A stretch of DNA of 64,000 nt from Brevibacterium epidermidis NBRC 14811. GTDB lineage: Bacteria > Actinomycetota > Actinomycetes > Actinomycetales > Brevibacteriaceae. The stretch is from positions 310,001 through 374,000 of the forward strand of contig NZ_BCSJ01000003.1 of NCBI RefSeq assembly GCF_001570805.1. Direction: 5' to 3'. Made by a program: the position numbers and the translations under genes. The notes beneath the pieces were generated by a model. That model did no database searches. It was not told the origin of the DNA and saw nothing but the letters and a program-made list of their open reading frames with translations. Below, piece after piece: positions 18,318-26,866 of this stretch; the first letter of the stretch is position 1; each line of letters begins with the position of its first letter.

Positions 18318-20214
18318 CACTTTCGTCATCGCCACCGCCGGACACGTCGATCACGGGAAGTCGACCCTGGTCAACGCCCTCACCGGGATGGAACCCGACC
18401 GGTGGGCCGAAGAGAAGAAGCGCGGGCTGACCATCGACCTCGGTTTCGCCTGGACGACCCTGCCCTCGGGGCGCGAACTCGCCTTCGTCGACGTTCCGGG
18501 GCACGAAAAATTCCTCTCGAACATGCTCGCCGGGCTCGGCCCGGCCCCCATCGCCTGCTTCGTCATCGCCGCCGACAAAGGCTGGCAAGCCCAATCGAGT
18601 GACCACCGCGACGCGATCAATGCCCTCGGCATCACCCACGGCCTCGTCGTCATCACCCGCGCCGACCTCGCCCCCGACTCCGTCGACACTACAAAAGCCC
18701 AGGTCAGCGCGCAGCTGCGTGGAACAACGCTCGAAGCTGCGCCGATCGTCACGGTCTCGGCCACGACCGGAGAAGGCCTGCCCGAACTCATCAGCGTTCT
18801 CGACGAGGTCACGGCCACGGCCAAGTCCCCGGCCGCCTCGGGGAGGGTTCGCCTGTGGGTCGACCGCGCGTTCACGATTAGGGGCGCCGGCACCGTCGTC
18901 ACCGGAACCCTCACCGCAGGCACCCTGACCACCGGCGATACCGTCGAACTGCGCGGTGAGACCATCGACCGGACCGTGGGTGTGCGGGGTCTGCAATCCC
19001 GGAATTCCACCACCAACGAGGTGGCCCCACAGGCTCGCGTGGCCGTCAACCTCCGCGACGTTCCCGCCGACGACCTCCACCGCGGCGACGCCTTGCTCAC
19101 TGCCGGAGCTTGGACGATCATCGACACGATCGACGTGCGCCGCACCATGGGCGAGCCACTCGATTCCGGCATCCACGAACTCATGGCCCATATCGGCACC
19201 GCCGCCGTGCCTGCCAGGCTGCGATCCTTCGACGCCGATCACGCCCGGCTCACCCTCGACCGACCACTTCCTGTGCAGGTCAGCGACCGGATCGTGCTGC
19301 GCGCCCCGGGCAGCCGCAACGTATTCGCGGGTCTCCTCGTCCTCGACGTCGACCCGCCCGAACTGACCCGGCGCGGCGACGGTGCCAGGCTGGCTCGGGA
19401 GCTCGCCGAGCGTCCCATCGAAGGCGACATCCTCGCCGAGGCGTCCCGCCGAGGAGCCGTCGAACGCTCTGTCCTCACCCGGTTCGGACTCCAAGTGCCC
19501 GAAGCCGGCTCCCTGCCGGCCGAGGTAGAGGAGGTGGGCGGCTGGATCGTCCACGCGCCGGCGCTGACAGCCTGGGTCGAGTCGGCGAAATCACTGGTCA
19601 GCCGTGAACTCGCCGCCTCGCCGATGGCCGCGGGAGTGCCCGTCAAAGCCGTCGCAGAGGCACTTCAGCGAACTCCGGATTCAGGTCGCAGACGCGGCGC
19701 CGAATCGAAACGCGACTCCCCGGCGAAGGCGAAAATCCAACCGGCTCTGCCTCTGCCCGAAGGCTCCGGCGGCGCGATTCGCGCACTGCTCAACCAGATC
19801 ATCTCCCGCGCCGGGCTCGAAGCCGTCGACGGAATGGTCCGCCCGCCCGGGCATACCTCGGGACTCGGTGCCGCAGAAGCCGGGATCGCCGAGATCGAGC
19901 GCCGACTTGCAGCCGACCCGTTCGCGGCACCGGAAGCCGACGACCTGCGCGAACTCGGTCTCGGAGCGCGGGAGCTTGCGGTCGCCGAGAAGGCGGGACG
20001 GATCCTGCGCCTCGGCGACGGAATCATCGTGTCTCCGCGCACTCCCGCGCAGGCGATGCGGATCCTCGCCGGTCTCGCCCAGCCCTTCACCACGAGCCAG
20101 GCGAGGCAGGCGCTGGGGACGACCCGACGCGTCGTCATCCCTCTCCTCGAACATCTCGACGGCCGGGGCTGGACGCGCCGACTCGACACCACACACCGCG
20201 AAGTCGTGCGCTGA
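18310..20214 (+). CDS. selB: Selenocysteine-specific elongation factor
   Basis: 634 residues from the ATG 18310. EF-Tu-like GTPase that delivers Sec-tRNA-Sec to the ribosome at UGA and binds the SECIS hairpin through C-terminal winged helices. G1 is GHVDHGKST (residues 10-18), G3 DVPGHEKF, and the NKxD-type position reads TRAD. The C-terminal third (from ~residue 390) is the winged-helix region typical of bacterial SelB. Length is normal for the family. Downstream no further sel gene is seen. Confidence 0.97.
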   Translation: MPDTFVIATAGHVDHGKSTLVNALTGMEPDRWAEEKKRGLTIDLGFAWTTLPSGRELAFVDVPGHEKFLSNMLAGLGPAPIACFVIAADKGWQAQSSDHRDAINALGITHGLVVITRADLAPDSVDTTKAQVSAQLRGTTLEAAPIVTVSATTGEGLPELISVLDEVTATAKSPAASGRVRLWVDRAFTIRGAGTVVTGTLTAGTLTTGDTVELRGETIDRTVGVRGLQSRNSTTNEVAPQARVAVNLRDVPADDLHRGDALLTAGAWTIIDTIDVRRTMGEPLDSGIHELMAHIGTAAVPARLRSFDADHARLTLDRPLPVQVSDRIVLRAPGSRNVFAGLLVLDVDPPELTRRGDGARLARELAERPIEGDILAEASRRGAVERSVLTRFGLQVPEAGSLPAEVEEVGGWIVHAPALTAWVESAKSLVSRELAASPMAAGVPVKAVAEALQRTPDSGRRRGAESKRDSPAKAKIQPALPLPEGSGGAIRALLNQIISRAGLEAVDGMVRPPGHTSGLGAAEAGIAEIERRLAADPFAAPEADDLRELGLGARELAVAEKAGRILRLGDGIIVSPRTPAQAMRILAGLAQPFTTSQARQALGTTRRVVIPLLEHLDGRGWTRRLDTTHREVVR

Positions 20215-20540
20215 GGACCCTCGCGGCATTATCGGATGTGCGGCCACGACGACGAACCGATCGCCGGGTCGGTGGGCGGCCGCCTCGGCGAAACTCAGTG
20301 ACCTGTATTACGATCAAGTCGGAATGATCGTTCGCGCCGATTCGGGCGCTTTCGTCGATGGTATGGGTGATAACTGACTGCGGTGATGGGGCCGCAGCGA
20401 CGCCATTCATCGCCTCATGATCCCCATATCCGGGCGCGCTGCCCTGATCGCAGCACTGACCGTCCACCAGAAATTCTCACCATTGACCGTCTCCGGTCGC
20501 GCAGATGCGATTCCGACCCGAGACTTCCGAAGGAGCAACC
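20215..20540. other. Intergenic region selB to aldehyde dehydrogenase
   Basis: No coding sequence recognised. Holds a hairpin CTGCGG (20378-20383)/CCGCAG (20392-20397) that could end the selAB transcript, one CCGCCTCGG element, and GAAGGAG upstream of the next start. No clear promoter. Confidence 0.4.
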
Positions 20541-21917
20541 ATGTCGAACTATCGTGTTCAGAATCCCGCCACGGGCGAGGTCGTCGAGACCTTCCCCGAG
20601 GCAACGAATGCCGAGATCGAAACCACCGTGACTGCCGCCCACTCCACGTACCTGACGTGGAAGGACACCGATATTCAGGAGCGGGCGTCGGTTGTGCGCA
20701 GGGCTGCGGAGATCTTCCATGAGCGCAAGGACGAACTTGCCAGAACGATCTCGGTGGAGATGGGCAAGTCGTATGCCGAGTCTGTTGACGAGGTCGAGTT
20801 CGCTGCCGACATCATCGACTACTACGGCGTCCACGGGCCCAGTCTGGTCACGGATTACCAGATCCCGTCGACCATCCCCGGTATCGCACGCATCGAGTCT
20901 CTGCCGGTCGGTGCTCTGTTGGGTGTGATGCCGTGGAACTTCCCTTACTACCAGGTGGCCCGGTTCGCTGCCCCGAATCTGGTGTTGGGCAATACGATCA
21001 TGCTCAAACATGCCGATATCTGTGGACGGTCGGCGCTGTTGATCGAGGAGATCTTCCTCGCCGCCGGTGTCCCTGCCGGCGGATATAGCCACTTGTTTGC
21101 CAACCATGATCAGATCGCTGCGATGATCGCTGACTCCCGGGTTCAGGGAGTGTCGTTGACCGGGTCGGAGCGGGCGGGTGCGATCATCGGTGCCCAGGCC
21201 GGACAGAACCTGAAGAAAGCTGTGCTCGAGCTTGGTGGCATCGATCCGATGGTCGTCCTCGATGCCGACGATGTGGCGGCGGTCGCGCGTGAGGCGTGGG
21301 AGTTTCGGACGTATAACGCCGGTCAGGTGTGCAACTCGAATAAGCGCCTCATCGTTATGGATGACATCTATGACGACTTCGTTGCCGAGCTCGTGAAGTT
21401 GGGGACCGGGTTGACGCCGGGGGATCCGCTGAATCTGGGTGAGGGTGAGTATGTGCCGTTGTCGAGTCGTGCCGCTGCCGAAACCCTTGATGCGCAGGTG
21501 AAGAAGGCCGTTGCTGAAGGTGCTCGTGTGCTCATCGGTGGTGAGTTGGGTGAGGGCCCGGCGGCTTATTATGCGCCGACGGTGCTCGTCGATGTGCCCC
21601 GAGGCTCGGAGTCGTATGGTGAGGAGCTCTTCGGACCGGTGGCGACTGTGTTCAAAGTGTCCAGCGATGAGGAAGCGCTCGAGTTGGCGAATGATTGTGC
21701 CCTTGGTTTGGGTGGATCGGTGTTCTCGTCTGATGAGGGCCGTGCTGATCGTGTGGCGTCTCGTCTTGAGGTGGGGATGACGCATGTGAACACGATTGCT
21801 GCTGAGGCGGCTGAGTTGCCCTTCGGTGGGGTGAAGCGGTCTGGTTTCGGTCGTGAGATGGGTCCGATCGGGATGGGCGAGTTCGTGAATAAGCGCCTCC
21901 ACTTCATCGCGAAATAA
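20541..21917 (+). CDS. NAD(P)-dependent aldehyde dehydrogenase, succinate-semialdehyde type
   Basis: 458 residues from ATG 20541, which follows GAAGGAGCAACC; an in-frame ATG at 20505 has no such site. It belongs to the short (~460-residue) Sad/YneI-like branch of aldehyde dehydrogenases. Landmarks: MPWNFPYYQVARFAAPNL for cofactor binding, catalytic base in LELGGIDPMVV, catalytic cysteine in YNAGQVCNSNKR (about residue 263), and the C-terminal PFGGVKRSGFGREMG. Likely oxidises succinate semialdehyde (GABA or polyamine breakdown) or a similar aldehyde. It stands alone; the second half uses more T-ending codons than its neighbours. Confidence 0.85.
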   Translation: MSNYRVQNPATGEVVETFPEATNAEIETTVTAAHSTYLTWKDTDIQERASVVRRAAEIFHERKDELARTISVEMGKSYAESVDEVEFAADIIDYYGVHGPSLVTDYQIPSTIPGIARIESLPVGALLGVMPWNFPYYQVARFAAPNLVLGNTIMLKHADICGRSALLIEEIFLAAGVPAGGYSHLFANHDQIAAMIADSRVQGVSLTGSERAGAIIGAQAGQNLKKAVLELGGIDPMVVLDADDVAAVAREAWEFRTYNAGQVCNSNKRLIVMDDIYDDFVAELVKLGTGLTPGDPLNLGEGEYVPLSSRAAAETLDAQVKKAVAEGARVLIGGELGEGPAAYYAPTVLVDVPRGSESYGEELFGPVATVFKVSSDEEALELANDCALGLGGSVFSSDEGRADRVASRLEVGMTHVNTIAAEAAELPFGGVKRSGFGREMGPIGMGEFVNKRLHFIAK

Positions 21918-21995
21918 GGGCAGATCGGCTCACCCCAAGACCACCGCAACCGTCGTCGAGCTCCCGGCGGCCGCTCAACCCACTGCGGTCGTCGG

Positions 21996-22856
21996 TCAGC
22001 TGAGTGATGCGGTGATCATGTCCTCCATCGCCGAGGCAGTCAGTCCTCGCCACTGCTCACGTGACGGTGCGGACGGGATCCGCGCGCCGCGCACCTTGGC
22101 CAAGGCCACCTCGGTGATGGGGGCATGCTGCGGAAACGCGTTCAACACGTGACGTCCGGCTTCGTCCTTGCCGATGATCTCCCCGGTACTGAGCGTGTGA
22201 TGCATGCGCGCGGGACCGAGCACACACCACTCGACGGTGCTCGCGGTCAGCCCCCTCGGGGACGTCAGCAGTCGCCGCAGCACAGCCTTCGGATCTTGCG
22301 GCGGACGCTCGTGCAGCTGCGTTGCCAGCGGGATCCAATACTCCCGCAGATTCGTGCGGATCCACGGTTGAAGAGCCTCCGGCTGCGCATCGAGATCCCA
22401 TGCAGCGATCGGTCGTCCCCGCACCGTGATGCCGCCGTCGACGAGCTCCTTCCAGATCACTGGATTGACGTCGAACGCGCCGTGCGCATCGAAGATCTCA
22501 CCCGTATGGGAGGCGATCGGACGGATCTCGGTGACGGGGCGACTGACCTCGGACTCGGCGATGAAGACGGTATTGCAGCACGCACTCACTCCTCGCCCGC
22601 GCACTGCTCCCACCGTCAGACGGGGTGCCTGTGAGAGGTGAAGCAGGCGCAGTCTCCGGATGAGATCCGGCCGCGTGCGCCAATCCTCGGCGATGACCGC
22701 GACGAGGTCGATGTCGCTGCGCCCGGGACGATAAGCGCCAAGCGCGATGGACCCGGTAACCCCGCAGGCGATGATGCCGCCGGGCAGGATCCGATCGGCA
22801 ATACGCAGGTAGGACCTGATGGCCTGCGCGGCGTCGACTGGCAACTTTGCGGTCAT
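21996..22856 (-). CDS. Nucleotidyltransferase, aminoglycoside adenylyltransferase-like
   Basis: 286 residues. The polymerase-beta-type motif GSIALGAYRPGRSDIDL (residues ~35-51, GS-x10-DxD) is the signature of ANT(3'')/AadA-like nucleotidyltransferases, and the C-terminal helical part resembles the DUF4111 domain of those enzymes. It would transfer AMP from ATP to a hydroxyl. Resistance activity cannot be asserted: chromosomal homologues of this type often have unknown substrates. No mobile element nearby. Confidence 0.7.
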   Translation of the reverse strand: MTAKLPVDAAQAIRSYLRIADRILPGGIIACGVTGSIALGAYRPGRSDIDLVAVIAEDWRTRPDLIRRLRLLHLSQAPRLTVGAVRGRGVSACCNTVFIAESEVSRPVTEIRPIASHTGEIFDAHGAFDVNPVIWKELVDGGITVRGRPIAAWDLDAQPEALQPWIRTNLREYWIPLATQLHERPPQDPKAVLRRLLTSPRGLTASTVEWCVLGPARMHHTLSTGEIIGKDEAGRHVLNAFPQHAPITEVALAKVRGARIPSAPSREQWRGLTASAMEDMITASLS

Positions 22857-23092
22857 GGAAACAGCGTAGCCCCGGCTCCATCCGGTATCCGTTCAGGGAA
22901 CGCTGAGGACAGGGAAACCTGCAGTTCAAAGCGAGTTGAAATCCCATTGCCTCTCCATTGACGGTCTGTTTGTTGAGCACGCTCTTCCGATCCGACAGCC
23001 TGGATTGCGGGCACGAGATCAGGGTCACGTTGAACTCGGTGGGAGGAAGCCGAGAGGACCCGACGCCCGATACAACTGGAAAGTGGGAACTG

Positions 23093-23683
23093 ATGAAACT
23101 CGTACGCAAGTTCGCGGTGACAGCCCTTTCCGCGGCTGTTATCGCCGGCGGTGTCTCCATGGCGACCGCTTCGTCTGCAGAGCCAGCCCCCGTCTCCAAG
23201 GAGGCCGCTCCGTTCACCAGCAAGGCCCTCGACGGCGGCAAGGTCCCGAGCACCCAGGACGCCACGCAGCTCACTCAGGAGCAGATCGACAATGCTCGCA
23301 CGATCATCGCTGTCGGCAAGGGTGCAGAACTGTCGACACAGGCGCAGAAGATCGCCGTGATGACGGCCCTGCAGGAGTCGAGTCTCATCAACGTCGACGG
23401 GGGTGACCGCGACTCCGCCGGTCTGTTCCAACAGCGTCCCTCCATGGGGTGGGGCACTCTGGCTCAGGTGACCGACCCGATCTACTCGTCGAAGTCGTTC
23501 TACGGAGTCAACCCCGAGGGCGCGAACCGCGGCCTCATCCAGGTCCCGGGGTGGGAGACGCTGTCCCCGGGAGCCGCCGCACAGGCAGTGCAGGGTTCCG
23601 CGTTCCCCGACGAATACGACAAGTGGGAGCCCCTGGCGACCGAGCTCGTCGAGGGCAACCAGGACGTCGACCCGATCAGCTGA
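23093..23683 (+). CDS. Secreted protein with lysozyme-like ALQESSL...GLFQQRPS motif (paralogue 1)
   Basis: 196 residues from ATG 23093. Signal peptide KFAVTALSAAVIAGGVSMATASSAEP. The mature part holds NARTIIAVGKGA, VMTALQESSLINVDGGDRDSAGLFQQRPSMGWGT and ITDPIYSSKSFYGV-like text; this module recurs in actinobacterial secreted proteins and looks like a lysozyme/transglycosylase-type fold with the Glu of QES as possible catalytic acid. Activity is inferred. A close paralogue lies at 24869-25462 with matching sequence even around the ribosome binding site (AAAGTGRGAAC-x-GATGAAAC), and an NlpC/P60-like gene sits between them. Confidence 0.75.
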   Translation: MKLVRKFAVTALSAAVIAGGVSMATASSAEPAPVSKEAAPFTSKALDGGKVPSTQDATQLTQEQIDNARTIIAVGKGAELSTQAQKIAVMTALQESSLINVDGGDRDSAGLFQQRPSMGWGTLAQVTDPIYSSKSFYGVNPEGANRGLIQVPGWETLSPGAAAQAVQGSAFPDEYDKWEPLATELVEGNQDVDPIS

Positions 23684-23770
23684 TACGCCCCAAAGCCGTA
23701 CTCCGGCCGTGCCCCGAAACCGAATGTTCCGACGTCACAAGTGCACATACGAGAAGCATCAGGAGAGAAG

Positions 23771-24361
23771 ATGACAATTTCGCGCACACTCACGACCACC
23801 GTTCTCACCGCGGGAATCCTCGCCGGAGGAACCATGATGACCACCGCACCGGCACAGGCCGACCAGACACCCGCCGCTCAGTCCTCCACTGCACAGTCCT
23901 CGGCTGCACAGGCAGAATCCGGCAGAACCGCCTCGGCGCAGTCAGATGACCGCCGCGACGAGATCATCAGTCGCGCCCAGACCTGGGTCGACCAGGGAGT
24001 GCCCTACAACTGGGACGCCACCCATCCGGATCCACAGGGCAAGCAGTACCGGATGGACTGCTCGGGTTTCGTTTCGATGGCCTGGGGACTCGATGACAGC
24101 CTCAACACCGTGACTCTGCCCGATGTCTCCCACAAGATCGACAAGGACGAACTGAAGCCCGGCGACGTCCTGATGAAGGGCGGCCCCGGCACCGAGGGCG
24201 CCAACGGCCATGTGGTCATCTTCAACGGCTGGGCCAATGACGACAAGACCGCCTACCACGCCCTCGAGGAGAACGGTTCGCTCGGCTCGGTCGCCCACGA
24301 AGTCTCCTACCCCTATGACCAGGACGACAGCTTCGTCCCCTACCGTCTGAACGGTCTGTGA
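23771..24361 (+). CDS. Secreted NlpC/P60-like (C40) protein
   Basis: 196 residues from ATG 23771, preceded by AGGAGAGAAG. Signal peptide TTTVLTAGILAGGTMMTTAPAQA, then an Ala/Ser/Gln-rich linker and a C40-type domain: DEIISRAQTWVDQGVPYNW, the nucleophile in RMDCSGFVSMAWGL, and the histidine in NGHVVIFNGW. C40 enzymes usually cut peptide bonds in peptidoglycan stems. The domain is somewhat divergent (amidase-like CHAP/NlpC border). Position between two secreted paralogues suggests a joint role in wall turnover. Confidence 0.8.
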   Translation: MTISRTLTTTVLTAGILAGGTMMTTAPAQADQTPAAQSSTAQSSAAQAESGRTASAQSDDRRDEIISRAQTWVDQGVPYNWDATHPDPQGKQYRMDCSGFVSMAWGLDDSLNTVTLPDVSHKIDKDELKPGDVLMKGGPGTEGANGHVVIFNGWANDDKTAYHALEENGSLGSVAHEVSYPYDQDDSFVPYRLNGL

Positions 24362-24422
24362 TCTGATCGGTTCGTGATCAGGCATTGAACAGCGGGCAGC
24401 GTTCCGCGCTCGAGCACCGATT

Positions 24423-24455
24423 CGTCGCCGCGTCCCACTCAGGGGCGCGGCGACG
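24423..24455 (+). terminator. Terminator in the gap before paralogue 2
   Basis: 14-bp stem: CGTCGCCGCGTCCC (24423-24436) pairs with 24442-24455 (one G-U), loop ACTCA. It follows the NlpC-like gene. The rest of the 507-bp gap (24362-24868) includes a small hairpin CTGATC/GATCAG near 24364-24382 and no recognised gene or riboswitch; it presumably contains the promoter of the next gene. Confidence 0.7.
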
Positions 24456-24868
24456 ATGCCTGCGCCGAGGATGTCAGACCGGAGGGACGGGATCGATGAG
24501 GCCCAGGTCACGTCCGGCTCCTGAAGTTTCCCTGGCCCCGGCCTGCAAACGGCCCGACGAGCCGATCGAGACCCCGATCACGGGAAGGTGAGAGCGCCGC
24601 TGGTGACCGCATGGCGTTCAGCGAATTCTGATCGCATGCACACGGATCCGTGACGATTCGTTGCGATGAGAGTAAGTCACCTCGAAGTCTCTCTGCATTG
24701 AACAGCGCCGATCGGTCCGTCAGTGTTGTGTGGGGCGATTCCACGGCACCTTCTGCTTTGGTGTTTCTGTGCCGACCACAGACCAAATGCCGCAGAACAA
24801 ACGACGTGTGCCGCGCACCAGGAATCGCCGACCGGGTCGATGACCCGATCAAGAGAAAGTGAGAACAG

Positions 24869-25462
24869 ATGAAACGTGCGCGCACTCTTGCGGTGACTGC
24901 ACTGTCCGCCGCCGTCCTCGCCGGGGGAGTCACCATGGCAACGGCGACCTCGGCTGCGGCCGGCCCGATCTCCGGAGGCGTCAGCCAGGAGGGTGAAGCA
25001 GCCCAGTCCGACGCCGGCTCGACCGGAGGAATCGACGACCCCGATGAGCTGAGCGAGGAGCAGATCGACAATGCGCGCACGATCATCGGCGTCGGCAAGG
25101 GCGCGGATCTCTCCGAACAGGCGCAGAAGATCGCAGTGATGACCGCACTGCAGGAATCCAGCCTCAACGACCTCGACGGCGGAGACCGAGATTCAGCCGG
25201 TGCCTTCCAGCAGCGTCCCTCGATGAACTGGGGATCGGTCGACGAAGTCACTGACACCGTGTACGCATCGAAAGCCTTCTACGGAGTCGACTCCGGAACC
25301 GACAATCCAGGGCTGACCCAGATCGACAACTGGGAGAGCATCGACCCCGGTGACGCCGCACAGGAAGTGCAGCATTCGGGCTACCCCGACGCCTACGACA
25401 AGTGGGAGCCGCTGGCCGAGAAGCTCGTCGACGACAACCAGGACGTCGACGCCATCGACTGA
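24869..25462 (+). CDS. Secreted protein with lysozyme-like ALQESSL...FQQRPS motif (paralogue 2)
   Basis: 197 residues. Signal peptide (LAVTALSAAVLAGGVTMATATSAAA), then ELSEEQIDNARTIIGVGKGA, VMTALQESSLNDLDGGDRDSAGAFQQRPSMNWG and a C-terminal YPDAYDKWEPLAEKLVDDNQDVD that nearly repeats the end of paralogue 1. The pair must come from a local duplication that spans the ribosome binding site. Function as for paralogue 1: probable cell-wall-active secreted protein, unproven. GLFQQ has become GAFQQ here. Confidence 0.75.
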   Translation: MKRARTLAVTALSAAVLAGGVTMATATSAAAGPISGGVSQEGEAAQSDAGSTGGIDDPDELSEEQIDNARTIIGVGKGADLSEQAQKIAVMTALQESSLNDLDGGDRDSAGAFQQRPSMNWGSVDEVTDTVYASKAFYGVDSGTDNPGLTQIDNWESIDPGDAAQEVQHSGYPDAYDKWEPLAEKLVDDNQDVDAID

Positions 25463-25471
25463 CTCCGACCG

Positions 25472-26737
25472 TCAGGCCAGGGCGCCGGCGGCGAGCCGGC
25501 GAACCACCTCGGTGAGGTGATGGAGACCCGAGACGAGATCTTCGTCCTTCGTGAATTCCTGCAGGCTGTGCGAGACCCCGTCGACGCTGGGAATGAAGAG
25601 CATGACGGTGGGCACCTCGTCCTTCATATTCGTCGAATCATGTCCGGCCACGGTCATCACCTTCGCCGAGGTGAGTCCCAGATCATTCGCAGCCGACCGT
25701 GCCAGCTCGACCCCGTCCTCGGAGTACGGGTTCTGATCCCAGCTGTGTTCGGCGACGATCTCGATCTCCACCCGGTCGTCCTCGCTGACCTGGGCGATCG
25801 TGGACATGAGCTTCTCATGGGCGGAGGCGATCACCTCGGCGCTGGGGGAGCGCAGATCGAGCAGCAGGCTGACCTCGCTGGCGACGACGACCGGAGAATT
25901 CGGGTACACCGTGAGCTGCCCGCATGCGGTGTGCAGAGCACCAGGCTCGAAGTCGTCGACGAGTTCACGTGCAGCCACGACCAGACGCGCCGCACCGAGC
26001 AGAGCATCCTGCCGATCGGCCATGAGAGTCGACCCGCTGTGCGCTTGAGCACCGGTGACCTTGAACTCGTACTTGTGGGCCGCCCACGTGGCGTTGACCA
26101 GGCCGATCGTCACCCCGTCCTCTTCCATGCTCCGACCCTGCTGGACATGGATCTCCGCATACGAGGCGATCTCGGGAACGGTGAAGTCCCCGCGCTCACC
26201 GATCGCATCGAGCGCCTCGGCGACGGTGGTCCCGGCAGCATCACGGGTGGTCAGGGCCGCTTCGAGCTCGGCCTTGCCGGTGAAGACATTGGACCCCATC
26301 ATCGACGGCTTGAACCGGGATCCCTCCTCGTTGAACCAATTGACCACGGCGAGGTTGAACTTCGCCTTCGACGGGTCCGCCCGCAGCTCATCGGCGACGG
26401 CGAAGCACGCATGTGCCGAGGACATCACCCCATAGGCGCCGTCGAAGCGCCCGGCCGTCGGCTGGGAATCCATATGCGAACCCGTGAGCACGTACGGGGC
26501 GCCGGGAACGAGCTCGAGGAGCCCGAACTGGTTGCCGATCGCGTCCCGGTGGACGGTGAAACCGTGCTTGACCAGCAGGTCTTCGAACCATTTCCGCTGC
26601 TGACCATCGGCGGCGCTCGCCGCCTGTCGGTCGACCCCGTTCGTGCCCTCGACGGCTCCGAAACGCGAATGCACGGCCCAATCGGCGAGGAACTCGGCTT
26701 CGCGATCGGCGCTGATCAGAGAGGGTGAAACGGTCAT
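25472..26737 (-). CDS. M20-family amidohydrolase (N-carbamoyl-amino-acid / allantoate hydrolase type)
   Basis: 421 residues, ATG at 26737 preceded by TCGAAAGGAC. Metal ligands are visible as GSHMDSQPTAGRFDGAYG (His, Asp), NEEGSRF (Glu) and AEIHVQQG (His), with the terminal His in SVDGVSHS and a GHDSTNM segment. This pattern is that of the hydantoinase/carbamoylase (AmaB/AllC) branch, which splits carbamoyl groups from amino acids or allantoate. It lies next to and in line with a thiamine-diphosphate enzyme and an MHS transporter, presumably one catabolic operon; substrate not identified. Confidence 0.85.
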   Translation of the reverse strand: MTVSPSLISADREAEFLADWAVHSRFGAVEGTNGVDRQAASAADGQQRKWFEDLLVKHGFTVHRDAIGNQFGLLELVPGAPYVLTGSHMDSQPTAGRFDGAYGVMSSAHACFAVADELRADPSKAKFNLAVVNWFNEEGSRFKPSMMGSNVFTGKAELEAALTTRDAAGTTVAEALDAIGERGDFTVPEIASYAEIHVQQGRSMEEDGVTIGLVNATWAAHKYEFKVTGAQAHSGSTLMADRQDALLGAARLVVAARELVDDFEPGALHTACGQLTVYPNSPVVVASEVSLLLDLRSPSAEVIASAHEKLMSTIAQVSEDDRVEIEIVAEHSWDQNPYSEDGVELARSAANDLGLTSAKVMTVAGHDSTNMKDEVPTVMLFIPSVDGVSHSLQEFTKDEDLVSGLHHLTEVVRRLAAGALA

Positions 26738-26866
26738 AGCGGGTCCTTTCGAGACGGTGTCGCGGGCGGGTGGTCCGCGACTGTGAGGGGGAGGGGTGCG
26801 GCGCCGGCAGTGCTGGTGTCGATGAGGTGCGGCGACCTCCCGAGACGGGTGATCGCCGCACAGGGA

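Noticed and set aside
21996-22856. Acquired aminoglycoside-resistance gene
   Set aside because: The fold motif fits, but composition matches the neighbours and there is no integron, transposon or attC-like site; resistance is not supported.
24362-24868. c-di-AMP (ydaO) riboswitch before the secreted wall-protein genes
   Set aside because: Such riboswitches often precede these genes in Actinobacteria, but I could not find the conserved ydaO segments here or upstream of 23093.
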